In this document: one piece after another, positions 7,256-15,420 of the stretch
Layout of the letters: the number at the start of each line of letters is the position of its first letter
How positions within the stretch are numbered: position 1 is the stretch's first letter
Assembly: GCA_030584025.1 (NCBI GenBank)
Contig: CP129487.1
Coordinates: 2,170,001-2,234,000 of the forward strand
Length of the DNA stretch: 64,000 nt
Direction of reading: 5' to 3'
Origin: Cyclobacteriaceae bacterium
Lineage (GTDB): Bacteria; Bacteroidota; Bacteroidia; Cytophagales; Cyclobacteriaceae
Program-made: the position numbers and the translations under genes
Notes under the pieces: generated by a model
The model's input: only the letters and a program-made list of their open reading frames with translations
What the model was told of the DNA's origin: nothing
Database searches by the model: none

Positions 7256-8794
7256 TCAGAACGGCATATCCTCATCGTTACCAGATGCTGGTGGTTCATC
7301 TTCCGGACGAATTTGGTTGATGCGGCTTTCGCGGGTAATCATGCCACTGAACGGATTTTCGTGTGGAGTGGGTGAATCAAAATCAGCAAACTTGGTGTAC
7401 TTGCCAATGAATTTCAATTTTACCGAACCGGTTTGTCCGTTACGGTGCTTGGCAATAATCACTTCGCCCATGCCTTGTGTGGGCATACCTTCTTCATCAA
7501 CCGTAATCTTGTAGTACTCGGGTCGGTAGAGGAAAATTACCATGTCGGCATCCTGTTCGATGGAACCGGATTCACGTAAGTCGGAAAGCTGCGGACGCTT
7601 ATCACCACCGCGCGTTTCCACACCACGACTCAACTGCGACAGTGCCAGTACCGGAACGCTGAGTTCTTTAGCGATACCTTTCAATGCTCGCGAGATAGAC
7701 GCAATTTCCTGTTCGCGGTTACCACCGGTATCACCACGCATCAACTGCAAATAATCGACAATGATTAACTGAATGCCGTGTTCAGCTTTCAGCCTGCGGC
7801 ACTTGGCGCGTAATTCCAGAATAGAAAGTGCAGGCGTATCGTCAATAAATATAGGTGCAGAAGAAAGCCGGTTGGTTTTATGCACCAATTGCGCCCATTC
7901 AAATTCAGCCAGTTGGCCCTTACGGATTTTCTCCCCTTCCAGTTCCGCTTCCGCAGAAATCATACGATTCACCAACTGAACGGAAGCCATCTCCAATGAA
8001 AAAATAGCCACCGGCCGTTTAAAGTCTACCGCGGCATTGCGCATGGCCGAAACCACAAATGCCGTTTTACCCATACCAGGGCGTGCCGCAATAATCACCA
8101 GGTCTGAACTTTGCCAACCTGATGTCATGCGATCAAGCGCGGTAAAGCCTGAAGGCACACCGGTGAGTCCATCTTTATGTTCTTTCAGTTTCTGAAGTTC
8201 CGTGATGGCACGGTACATCAGGTTCTTCATGTTGTCGTAATTCTTACGCAGGTTCGAATCCGATATTTCGAAAATCGATTGCTCGGTTTTATCCAACAGT
8301 TCGAAAACATCGGTCGTGTCTTCGTACGCATCATGATGAATCTGCGAAGCGATGTGTATGAGGTCGCGCTTGATGGCCAATTCAATCACCACGCGGGCGT
8401 GGTACTCAATGTTGGCCGCAGAACTTACTTTTGAGGTGAGCTCGGCAATGTAATACGCCCCTCCTACCAACTCCAGTTTGGCATTTTTGCGTAACTGGTT
8501 TACTACCGTACGCATGTCCACCGGCTCTGAGCCTTTGAATAGCTCAATGATGGCACGGTAAATTTCCTGGTGCGCTTCCGAATAGAAATGCTCCGGTTTT
8601 AAAAACTCAACAACTGCGTTAAGCGCACCCTTTTCTAACATGAGCGCGCCTAACACAGCCTCTTCCAGATCAAGCGCCTGCGGAGGAAGCTTACCCAGAC
8701 TTTCGGAGATGTCTCTCACTAAAAGTTTTCCACCCTTGCCGGGCATCATGGTTTTACTTCCTGTACGCATTGGCGTTGATCGGCTTTGCTCCAT
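7256..8794 (-). CDS. dnaB: Replicative DNA helicase DnaB
   Basis: Hexameric 5'-3' helicase that unwinds DNA at the replication fork and binds primase. The N-terminal DnaB domain is at about 35-140 (LPPQALDLEEAVLGALMLEKGA). The RecA-like motor follows: Walker A in ARPGMGKTAF (about 237-246), Walker B in IQLIIVDYLQLM (about 342-353), and the arginine-finger region near SQLSRGVETR. The C-terminus IRPEDEPPASGNDEDMPF is the acidic tail typical of DnaB. Length 512 is normal. The ATG at 8794 gives a slightly extended basic N-terminus. No intein is present. It is monocistronic with respect to its visible neighbours. Confidence 0.97.
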   Translation of the reverse strand: MEQSRSTPMRTGSKTMMPGKGGKLLVRDISESLGKLPPQALDLEEAVLGALMLEKGALNAVVEFLKPEHFYSEAHQEIYRAIIELFKGSEPVDMRTVVNQLRKNAKLELVGGAYYIAELTSKVSSAANIEYHARVVIELAIKRDLIHIASQIHHDAYEDTTDVFELLDKTEQSIFEISDSNLRKNYDNMKNLMYRAITELQKLKEHKDGLTGVPSGFTALDRMTSGWQSSDLVIIAARPGMGKTAFVVSAMRNAAVDFKRPVAIFSLEMASVQLVNRMISAEAELEGEKIRKGQLAEFEWAQLVHKTNRLSSAPIFIDDTPALSILELRAKCRRLKAEHGIQLIIVDYLQLMRGDTGGNREQEIASISRALKGIAKELSVPVLALSQLSRGVETRGGDKRPQLSDLRESGSIEQDADMVIFLYRPEYYKITVDEEGMPTQGMGEVIIAKHRNGQTGSVKLKFIGKYTKFADFDSPTPHENPFSGMITRESRINQIRPEDEPPASGNDEDMPF

Positions 8795-9049
8795 ACTGTG
8801 GTTGTTGGACGTGTTGCTTTTTTACAAGGTGACAAACGTAAGCAAACACGCTATCCGGTTAATAACATTCGTTCAATAGACTATCCACACACATTTCACC
8901 TTCATTAACAACTTATGCACATTCAATAGTTGCAATATTACCATCAGGTAGCTGACAACTTCTGCCAAACCTGTGCAATTAGAAATCTGATTTTCACAGA
9001 ATGAACATTTTCATTTACTTTAGAGATTATTGAGCCACACCAAACAGGA

Positions 9050-9670
9050 ATGAACAGTCAGACCGAAACCATTCTGAAGCAAGCCGCTGATAAGCAGCGC
9101 ATTGTCATTACCGGAAGTCGCGGAACGACTACCCTGGCTGCTATGCTCATTCACGTGCTCGAACATTACAAAAGGCCATTTGATTATTCCATCAGCGCTG
9201 CGGGGCATGGCATTTCCGAAACCGAGAGGCTGTCTTCAGGTGGGCCACTCATTATTATAGAGGCTAACGAGCAAAACATGCTTGATTTCAAGCACCATAT
9301 CGGGTTGATTACCAACATTATGTGGGCGGCTTCAACAGAATTTCCTACAGCCGATGATTATGTAAAACGATTCGATCAATTTGCCGACAGCACACCAAAA
9401 GGCGGGCTATTGTACTATTGTGAGAATGATCCGCTGGCCTTGTTGGTGGGTGCCAAACCCCGACCCGATGTGCTCAGTGTCGGGTATAAAATTCATTCCC
9501 ATACTTCTGATGCAGGTAATCATTTCATTACCTCAGGAAAGGATAAAATTCCGGTGAACATTTACGGAAGTCAGAACTTTCAAAATATCAATGGAGCAAA
9601 GGAGCTTTTAAAACGCATCGGCATAACAGCCGATCAATTCTATAAGGCTCTATCAAGCTTTCCACTTTAA
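9050..9670 (+). CDS. Mur-ligase-like protein with degenerate P-loop
   Basis: A 206-residue protein resembling the central ATPase part of the Mur ligases (MurC/Mpl type). Where functional ligases have the ATP loop GTHGKTTT, this protein has GSRGTTTL (residues 22-29), with the essential lysine replaced by Thr26. Downstream segments fit the family: IIIEANEQNMLDFKHH (about 72-87), LITNIMWAASTEF and the C-terminal NIYGSQNFQNINGAKELLKRIGI, which echoes the G(x)HNxxN substrate region. The UDP-binding N-terminal domain and the C-terminal ligase domain are missing; full enzymes are about 450 residues. It is probably not a ligase and may bind a muropeptide or nucleotide. The start ATG is 35 bp before the exonuclease gene ends its own upstream region at 9705. 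Unclear role. Confidence 0.7.
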   Translation: MNSQTETILKQAADKQRIVITGSRGTTTLAAMLIHVLEHYKRPFDYSISAAGHGISETERLSSGGPLIIIEANEQNMLDFKHHIGLITNIMWAASTEFPTADDYVKRFDQFADSTPKGGLLYYCENDPLALLVGAKPRPDVLSVGYKIHSHTSDAGNHFITSGKDKIPVNIYGSQNFQNINGAKELLKRIGITADQFYKALSSFPL

Positions 9671-9704
9671 TTTTTAACGGGTTACACCCGAATAAACTTC
9701 ATTC

Positions 9705-10511
9705 ATGAAACTCAACCTTCGCAGTCCGCTTTGCTTTTTCGACCTGGAAACTACTGGCACCAACATTACTCAGGATCGCATTATTGAAATTGCGGTAATC
9801 AAAGTAATGCCAAATGGAGAAACACAACGCAAAACGGATCTGATCAACCCAACTATTCCCATTCCTGCAGAGTCGTCACGTTTTCATGGCTTGAAAGACG
9901 AAGATGTGAAGGATAAACCTACGTTTAAAGACGTAGCAAAAGATTATGCCCGTTTTTTCGAAGGCGCTGATTTGGCCGGCTTCAATATTTTGAAATTCGA
10001 TATCCCCATATTGGTTGAGGAATTTCTTCGCGCTGGCGTTGAGTTTGATCATACCCGTAAAAAAGTAATTGATGCACAACGGATTTTCCACCTGATGGAA
10101 AAGCGAACTCTTTCCGCAGCTTATCGCTTCTACGTAGGCAAAGAACTACACAACTCGCACACCGCTGAAGCCGACACCCAGGCAACCCTGGATGTACTGC
10201 TGGCACAGGTTGCTCGATACGATGGACAACCCGTTATTGATGGACTGGGTAATACCATTGGTGAAATCAAAAACGACATGGAGGTGTTGTCTAATCTATC
10301 GTCATCCGACTTAGTGGACCTGGCGGGCCGCATGATCAAAAACAACAAAGGCGAAGAAGTCTTTAACTTCGGCAAGCACAAAAACAAAAAAGTATTGGAT
10401 GTTTTAAAGCAGGAACCCTCCTACTACGACTGGATGATGAACGGAGATTTTCCGTTGGATACAAAACGAAAGCTGACGGAGATTAAGTTGAGGGGGTTTA
10501 ATAAGAAATAA
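9705..10511 (+). CDS. DEDDh 3'-5' exonuclease (DnaQ-like)
   Basis: A 268-residue exonuclease of the DnaQ/epsilon superfamily. Motifs: ExoI FFDLETTGT (D13, E15), ExoII GFNILKFDIPIL (D99), ExoIII HTAEADTQATL (H152, D157), giving the four acids plus histidine of the DEDDh group. Residues about 215-268 form a second small domain with FNFGKHKNKKVLDVL...YYDWMMNGDFP, the DUF3820-like module often attached to such nucleases. It lacks a polymerase-binding clamp motif that I can see. It may act in proofreading or repair with a separate polymerase, or degrade oligonucleotides. It follows the Mur-ligase-like gene by 34 bp, so the two could be co-transcribed. Confidence 0.92.
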   Translation: MKLNLRSPLCFFDLETTGTNITQDRIIEIAVIKVMPNGETQRKTDLINPTIPIPAESSRFHGLKDEDVKDKPTFKDVAKDYARFFEGADLAGFNILKFDIPILVEEFLRAGVEFDHTRKKVIDAQRIFHLMEKRTLSAAYRFYVGKELHNSHTAEADTQATLDVLLAQVARYDGQPVIDGLGNTIGEIKNDMEVLSNLSSSDLVDLAGRMIKNNKGEEVFNFGKHKNKKVLDVLKQEPSYYDWMMNGDFPLDTKRKLTEIKLRGFNKK

Positions 10512-10540
10512 CCCATTAATCAGAAATCGTCAATCAAAAA

Positions 10541-11266
10541 TCATTTAATCCGCTCCCACACCTCACTTACCGGATTACCTGTAGTTCCCTTTCCTTTATG
10601 ATACCAATCTGATCCATCCAGTCGGCACTCAAATGTTAACGACATGCCTGAGCGGGAATTGTCGCGGGAGAAGAAGCGGATGGTTTCAGTATACTTTCCA
10701 TCTTCCAGTTTATACGTTCCACCACCGGTACCCATAAACTGTTTGGTTTCATAGTTGAAGGCTGCCCACTGAAAATAATTTCCGGATAATATCTTTAGCG
10801 TCTGTCGTGGCGAATCACCTCCTCTGCGTTGTCCGGCCACACCGGCATCATCAACGCGTGCACCAAAACGCCAGGCACCGCTTAACGAAGAAGAAGCTTC
10901 ATCTACTTTCTTCCAGGTTTCTTTAAGCGTACCTCCATGCATTTTTGCTTCAATGGTCAATTCATCCTTCTTCACTGAAAACGAATACGCAACCGGCTTG
11001 CGCACCTGCGCACTGTCGGTTGTATAAAAATCAAGCACTTCGGTGTACTCCTTGCCTTTTGAAGTATAGCGTCCTCCTCCTGCCTTTACAAACGAGCCAT
11101 CGGCTTTGTGTATCGCAAACATGAAATAGCTGTCGCTGTAAATCTTGATGCATTCATCCGTAAATGGTTTGCCATTTTGATTTACCAACTTCCATGCACC
11201 ATTCAAATTTTGTCCTGATAAGGTGAGCGTAAGAAACACCGCAATAAGTGAAAGTATAGTTTTCAT
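10541..11266 (-). CDS. Secreted protein with two tandem lipocalin-like domains
   Basis: A 241-residue exported protein (signal peptide to about residue 18, ending LSGQ). Two similar halves follow: about 22-122 (LNGAWKLVNQNG ... YFMFAIHKADGSFVKAGGGRYT ... EVLDFYTTDSAQVRKPVAYSFSV ... LKETWKKV) and about 128-241 (LSGAWRFGARVDD ... YFQWAAFNYETKQFMGTGGGTYK ... ETIRFFSRDNSRSGMSLTFEC ... VSEVWERIK). The shared GAW start, GGGxY turn and ETW/EVW end show an internal duplication of a small beta-barrel domain, of the DUF4488/lipocalin-like sort found in Bacteroidota. Ligand unknown. The gene converges on the exonuclease gene with about 30 bp between stops. Confidence 0.8.
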   Translation of the reverse strand: MKTILSLIAVFLTLTLSGQNLNGAWKLVNQNGKPFTDECIKIYSDSYFMFAIHKADGSFVKAGGGRYTSKGKEYTEVLDFYTTDSAQVRKPVAYSFSVKKDELTIEAKMHGGTLKETWKKVDEASSSLSGAWRFGARVDDAGVAGQRRGGDSPRQTLKILSGNYFQWAAFNYETKQFMGTGGGTYKLEDGKYTETIRFFSRDNSRSGMSLTFECRLDGSDWYHKGKGTTGNPVSEVWERIK

Positions 11267-11318
11267 AATTAATGCATTTAGTAATTAACAATTGACGTTA
11301 CTCCTTTCTGAAATTTTG

Positions 11319-11355
11319 CACGCGAAGGCGCAAAGTCGCAAAGGAAATCGCAAAG
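11319..11355. repeat. Short intergenic CGCAAAG repeat
   Basis: The stretch contains GCGAAGG, CGCAAAGT, CGCAAAGG and, after four bases, CGCAAAG, units of 7-8 bp that match the style of the repeat at 7188-7212. It lies between two minus-strand genes. Confidence 0.45.
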
Positions 11356-11428
11356 ATTTCTAACGATTTGTGTAACTACATATAATAACCTGACTCATAT
11401 CAATAACAACAAGACTCGTAACCGTTCC

Positions 11429-11451
11429 GAGCCCTGAGGCTCCCGAAGGGC
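11429..11451. terminator. Hairpin downstream of the M48 protease gene
   Basis: GAGCC-CTGA-GGCTC (11429-11442) forms a short stem, with an overlapping alternative GCCCT...AGGGC (11431-11451). It lies just after the stop of the M48 gene on the minus strand but lacks a T-run, so termination is only possible, not shown. Confidence 0.3.
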
Positions 11452-11455
11452 GTAA

Positions 11456-12250
11456 TTACTTCTTATAATACTGCATCGCCTCCGGTATCCAACTGTTCAA
11501 GTCGCGTACACGCGTTTCATGCGAAGGGTGTGTAGACAAAAATTCCGGTGGTGCTTGTCCGCCACTGAGTGCACTCATGCGCTCCCAGAATTTTGGTGCT
11601 TCGTTCGGATCGTAACCGGCCATGGCCATAAAAATCAACCCCATCTTGTCGGCTTCCGATTCGTGCTGGCGGCTGAACTTCAGCATACCAATGTTGGTAC
11701 CTGCACCAATGGCTTGCATCAACAATTCATTTCCGGCTGTCGGATTCTGTCCCATCAACGCGCCAAGTGTGCTCAACCCAAACTGTGCAAACATTTGCTG
11801 ACTCATGCGTTCGCGGCCATGGTTCGCAATAGCATGCGCTACTTCGTGCCCCATCACCACAGCAACGCCTACTTCATCTTTACAAATAGGTAGTATGCCT
11901 GTATAAAAAGCAACCTTACCACCCGGCATGCACCATGCATTAACGGTTGGATCATCAATGAGATTAAACTCCCAGGCAAAGCCGTCAAGCTGCGATGACA
12001 GATTTTTATCGGCCATGTACTGTTCTACCGCCTTTTGAATATTTACACCAACGCGTTTGATCATCGCGGTCTGCTGTGCATTTGTTGAAATAGGTCCTTT
12101 TGCAATAACCTCACGATACTGCTGATAGGCCATAGGCATAAGCTCAGCATTTGAAATGAGACTAAGCTGATTGCGACCGGTAACCGGCACGGTTGCACAT
12201 GCATACATGAACAAACCGCCCATCAAAAGGGTAATGACTTTTCTTACCAT
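11456..12250 (-). CDS. M48 family zinc metalloprotease, lipoprotein
   Basis: A 264-residue envelope protease related to LoiP/YggG. The signal is lipoprotein-type with C18 in MYACAT, so it is likely anchored to a periplasmic membrane face. The zinc site is GHEVAH (H135, E136, H139) with the downstream ligand region HESEADKMG (about 196-204; E199). The conserved AWCMPGGKVAFYTG segment (105-118) is typical. It probably degrades misfolded or damaged outer-membrane proteins, as described for the family. It is a single gene on the minus strand, divergent from the FAH-family gene at 12328; the 77-bp gap must serve both. The ATG at 12250 is clear. Confidence 0.93.
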   Translation of the reverse strand: MVRKVITLLMGGLFMYACATVPVTGRNQLSLISNAELMPMAYQQYREVIAKGPISTNAQQTAMIKRVGVNIQKAVEQYMADKNLSSQLDGFAWEFNLIDDPTVNAWCMPGGKVAFYTGILPICKDEVGVAVVMGHEVAHAIANHGRERMSQQMFAQFGLSTLGALMGQNPTAGNELLMQAIGAGTNIGMLKFSRQHESEADKMGLIFMAMAGYDPNEAPKFWERMSALSGGQAPPEFLSTHPSHETRVRDLNSWIPEAMQYYKK

Positions 12251-12297
12251 ACGTTATAAATTTGATCAAAAATACAAATTCGGAAGCAGATTGTTAA

Positions 12298-12305
12298 TAG
12301 CTTTG
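12298..12305 (+). promoter_or_regulatory. Possible -7 element for the FAH/M23 operon
   Basis: TAGCTTTG matches the Bacteroidota -7 consensus TAnnTTTG and lies 23 bp before the ATG at 12328. No convincing TTG element is seen at the expected distance upstream, so this is tentative. Confidence 0.3.
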
Positions 12306-12327
12306 TAATTGTAAAAAAGAGTGAACC

Positions 12328-12942
12328 ATGAGGATTTTTGCGATTGGCAGGAACTATGCAGAGCACATTAAAGAACTGAATAATGAACGGCCAGACGAGC
12401 CGGTTATTTTCACCAAACCGGATACGGCTATCCTGCGCAACAATGCTCCGTTTTATTATCCTGATTTTTCAAAAGACATTCACCACGAAGTAGAGTTGGT
12501 GCTGCGCATCTGCAAAGAAGGCAAGAACATCCAGGAAAAATTTGCGCATAAATATTATGACGCCATCGGGATTGGTATTGATTTTACGGCACGCGACCTG
12601 CAACAGAAAGCCAAAGAGAAAGGATTGCCGTGGGATATCGCCAAAGGTTTCAATGGCTCTGCTCCGATCTCGGATAAATTTATTCCTGTTAGCGAATTCA
12701 AGGATTTAAAAAATATCAACTTCAGTTTAAAAGTAAATGGCGAGTATAAACAACAGGGTAACACCAGTTTGATGCTGTTCCCGTTTGATTACATCATCGC
12801 CTATCTATCTAAATTTTTTACCCTGCGAACCGGAGATTTAATTTTTAGCGGAACCCCAAAAGGAGTTGGCCCCGTTTCGGTTGGCAATGTGTTAACGGCC
12901 TATATTGAAGATGAGAAACTACTGGAATTTGAAATCAAGTAA
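12328..12942 (+). CDS. Fumarylacetoacetate hydrolase (FAH) family protein
   Basis: A 204-residue single-domain member of the FAH family, in which members hydrolyse acylpyruvates or decarboxylate oxaloacetate. The divalent-metal ligands are visible: HHEVELVLRI (E54, E56) and GIDFTARDLQ (D85), followed by GLPWDIAKGFNGSAP, the usual active-site lid, and SGTPKGVGPV near the C-terminus. Size and layout fit the FAHD1/YcgM subgroup (acylpyruvase) rather than true fumarylacetoacetase. The next gene, an M23 peptidase, starts inside its 3' end (32-bp overlap), so they are co-transcribed although functionally unrelated on current knowledge. Substrate not determined from sequence. Confidence 0.92.
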   Translation: MRIFAIGRNYAEHIKELNNERPDEPVIFTKPDTAILRNNAPFYYPDFSKDIHHEVELVLRICKEGKNIQEKFAHKYYDAIGIGIDFTARDLQQKAKEKGLPWDIAKGFNGSAPISDKFIPVSEFKDLKNINFSLKVNGEYKQQGNTSLMLFPFDYIIAYLSKFFTLRTGDLIFSGTPKGVGPVSVGNVLTAYIEDEKLLEFEIK

Positions 12943-14839
12943 AGCAGGAGTTGTATTTTTTCTCCTCGCTCACCTAGCTGCAGCGCAGTTTAGCGAACCC
13001 GATGTTAATGTAGTTAAAGACAACGCATACATATTCCCGATGCGTCCGGGTAATCCGGCTTCACTTTCCGGAACCATGGGCGAGCTGCGCAGCACACACT
13101 TTCACACCGGGCTCGACATACGCACCAACAATGAACTCAACTGGCCGGTAGTGGCTGCACAGAAAGGGTACATTTCGCGCGCAGGTGTAAGTCCCTCCGG
13201 TTACGGTTATGTACTTTACGTAAAACATCCGGATGGCAACACAACGGTTTATGCGCACCTGAATAAGTTTAATGATGCCGTGCACAACTATGTGTTGCGC
13301 GAACGCTATCGGAGAAAAACTTCCAGCATTGATTTATACTTCCGCGAAGGCCAGTTTCCGGTAAGCAAAGGTGATACGATTGCCTTCTCCGGCAACACCG
13401 GTTCTTCAGGTGGGCCGCATCTTCATTTCGATATTCGCGACCCCAATAACCTGGCGCTTAACCCACTCAAGTATGGATTTTCGGAAGTCCGCGATCACGT
13501 TCCACCAATCGCACAAAAAGTAGCGTTTAAAACACTCGATAAAGATTCACGCATTAATGATCGCTTCGGGCGATTTGAATTTTACTTACAACGTTCCGGA
13601 AATGATTACCTGCTTTCTCAACCTATTCTTGCTCATGGAACCATTGGCATTGAATTGCTGGCACACGATGTAGTGGACAATGCGCGCTTTAAATGTGGTG
13701 TCAATTACATTGAAGTGTATATGGACAGCGTTCTGGTGTTCAAACAAAACATCGAACGGTTGAATCTCACGCAAGGCAGAAGTATTTATACCGTTCTTGA
13801 TTTCAGAAAAATGCTGGCGGATGGCAACCGTTTCTACAAACTTTACCAGGATGATGGCAACACATTGAATTTCTATTCGCAATCGCCCGGAAACGGAAAA
13901 CTCAAGGTGAAAGGAAGCAATCAATCCAATGTGCGCATTGTCATGCAGGATTTTCACGGCAACACGAGCACCGTTCGGTTCCGGCTCAAGCCAAGTGAGC
14001 CTCCTCGCGAGGTCATTACGCTGGAAACACCAAAAGCCGACCTGACATCAGACATACAAGACAATACCCTGATAATTTCTTCCCGCATGTGCGATAGTGA
14101 AGAGTATGGCGCCCAGGCTTATGTTAAAGGAGAGCCTTTTGAATTGGAACCATCCTATTTCAACGCGACTAAAAATGTGTTTCTGATTGATCTACGCAAA
14201 ATGATCCCGGATTCAGTAGTGGTTTGTGGACAATCCATTGTCACAAACCTGAAAGCCTTGGTTCCTTCAGGAACCGAATACAAGTACTACAGCGATTTAA
14301 TGGACATTCGCTTTCCAAATCGTGCCCTATACGATACGTTATATTTTACAGCTGCTTATACACTAAGAACAGATAGCCTTGAAATTTTTTCTTTAGGGCC
14401 ACAAGAGCCTTTTAGCCGGAGCATAGCCGTTACCCTGAAGCCTACGCAACCATACGCCACAGATAAAACAACAGGAGTGTATCGCGTAAGCGGTCGGTAT
14501 TACAGTTATGAAGGCGGTGAATGGACTAACGGAAAAATTACGTTCTACCCACGTGAATTGGGTGATTTCACTATTTTATCGGATACCGTTCCCCCGGTAA
14601 TTACACGCATTTACGCCAACACCAATGTGGCACGATTTAGGATTGGTGACAACCTTTCCGGAATTGCATCTTTCGAAGCAACCCTGAACGGCAAATGGTT
14701 ACTGATGAATTACGATGCAAAAACCGGTATATTGGTTTCTGAAAAACTGGATCCTAAATCCTCGTTGGCAGGTGATTTCGAATTAACCGTTACCGACCAG
14801 GCTGGGAACAAAAAAACGTACGCACAAAAAATTCAATAA
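12911..14839 (+). CDS. M23 family metallopeptidase (LytM domain), exported
   Basis: A 642-residue exported protein with an N-terminal hydrophobic segment (about 11-26, ending LAAAQ). The M23/LytM domain is at about 48-170: HFHTGLDI (H65, D69), VKHPDGNTTVYAHL, and the third ligand set in GGPHLHFDIRD. The remaining approximately 470 residues form beta-rich domains without a name that I recognise. LytM enzymes cut peptidoglycan cross-bridges, or act as degenerate activators of amidases; here the zinc residues are intact. The frame opens with a TTG at 12905, but the ATG at 12911 is preferred. It overlaps the FAH-family gene by 32 bp and is followed after 2 bp by peroxiredoxin. Confidence 0.9.
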   Translation: MRNYWNLKSSKAGVVFFLLAHLAAAQFSEPDVNVVKDNAYIFPMRPGNPASLSGTMGELRSTHFHTGLDIRTNNELNWPVVAAQKGYISRAGVSPSGYGYVLYVKHPDGNTTVYAHLNKFNDAVHNYVLRERYRRKTSSIDLYFREGQFPVSKGDTIAFSGNTGSSGGPHLHFDIRDPNNLALNPLKYGFSEVRDHVPPIAQKVAFKTLDKDSRINDRFGRFEFYLQRSGNDYLLSQPILAHGTIGIELLAHDVVDNARFKCGVNYIEVYMDSVLVFKQNIERLNLTQGRSIYTVLDFRKMLADGNRFYKLYQDDGNTLNFYSQSPGNGKLKVKGSNQSNVRIVMQDFHGNTSTVRFRLKPSEPPREVITLETPKADLTSDIQDNTLIISSRMCDSEEYGAQAYVKGEPFELEPSYFNATKNVFLIDLRKMIPDSVVVCGQSIVTNLKALVPSGTEYKYYSDLMDIRFPNRALYDTLYFTAAYTLRTDSLEIFSLGPQEPFSRSIAVTLKPTQPYATDKTTGVYRVSGRYYSYEGGEWTNGKITFYPRELGDFTILSDTVPPVITRIYANTNVARFRIGDNLSGIASFEATLNGKWLLMNYDAKTGILVSEKLDPKSSLAGDFELTVTDQAGNKKTYAQKIQ

Positions 14840-14841
14840 CT

Positions 14842-15411
14842 ATGGCACTCAAAGCCGGATCAAAAGCTCCCGATTTTTCCGTTAACGATCAAGACGGAAA
14901 ACCCGTAACGCTATCAAGCCTGAAAGGCAAAAAAGTAGTACTGTACTTTTATCCGAAAGATCAAACGCCCGGATGCACAGCCGAAGCCTGCAACCTGCGC
15001 GATAATTATAAGGCACTGCAAAAGCAAGGTTATGAAGTGTTGGGCGTAAGTACCGATTCAGAAAAATCGCATCAGAAGTTCATCGCCAAAGAAAAACTTC
15101 CTTTCCGTTTATTAGCCGATGTGGATAAAGTAATCCATCAGAAGTATGGCACCTGGGTAGAGAAATCCATGTATGGCAGAAAATACATGGGTACCGCGCG
15201 TGTCACCTACGTGATCAATGAACAGGGTGTAATTGATGAAGTGATTGAAAAAGTGGATACTAAAAATCATGCAGATCAGATTTTGAAGAAACAACCCGCT
15301 GTAAAGAACACACCGGTAAAAAAGAAAACCACTCCTGCAAAACGTATGGTTAAGAAAGTTGCCAACAAGAAATCAGCAGCTAAAAAGAAAGTGGCGAAGA
15401 AAAAGAAGTAG
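14842..15411 (+). CDS. bcp: Peroxiredoxin Q (thiol peroxidase Bcp) with lysine-rich tail
   Basis: Thioredoxin-dependent peroxidase reducing H2O2 and organic hydroperoxides. The core (1-150) has the PrxQ active site TPGCTAEACNLR with peroxidatic C45 and resolving C50 five residues apart. The tail from about residue 152 to 189 is unusual: it is dominated by Lys, Ala and Pro (repeats such as KKKTTPAKR, VKKVANKKSAAKKK), like histone H1 or bacterial Hc1 tails. Normal Bcp is about 150 residues. The tail may direct the enzyme to DNA or other polyanions. It starts 2 bp after the M23 gene stop and is followed by an OmpA-like gene after 9 bp, so the genes form one operon. Confidence 0.93.
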   Translation: MALKAGSKAPDFSVNDQDGKPVTLSSLKGKKVVLYFYPKDQTPGCTAEACNLRDNYKALQKQGYEVLGVSTDSEKSHQKFIAKEKLPFRLLADVDKVIHQKYGTWVEKSMYGRKYMGTARVTYVINEQGVIDEVIEKVDTKNHADQILKKQPAVKNTPVKKKTTPAKRMVKKVANKKSAAKKKVAKKKK

Positions 15412-15420
15412 GTTAAAATC

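Noticed and set aside
8226..8250. Text like a tRNA T-loop (GGTTCGAATCC) on the plus strand
   Set aside because: It lies inside the dnaB gene on the other strand; no acceptor stem or anticodon arm fits, so it is chance.
8795..9049. Gap between dnaB and the Mur-ligase-like gene
   Set aside because: Searched for small frames and hairpins; only an isolated CAAACGTA (-7-like on minus) without a -33 box. Not strong enough to report.
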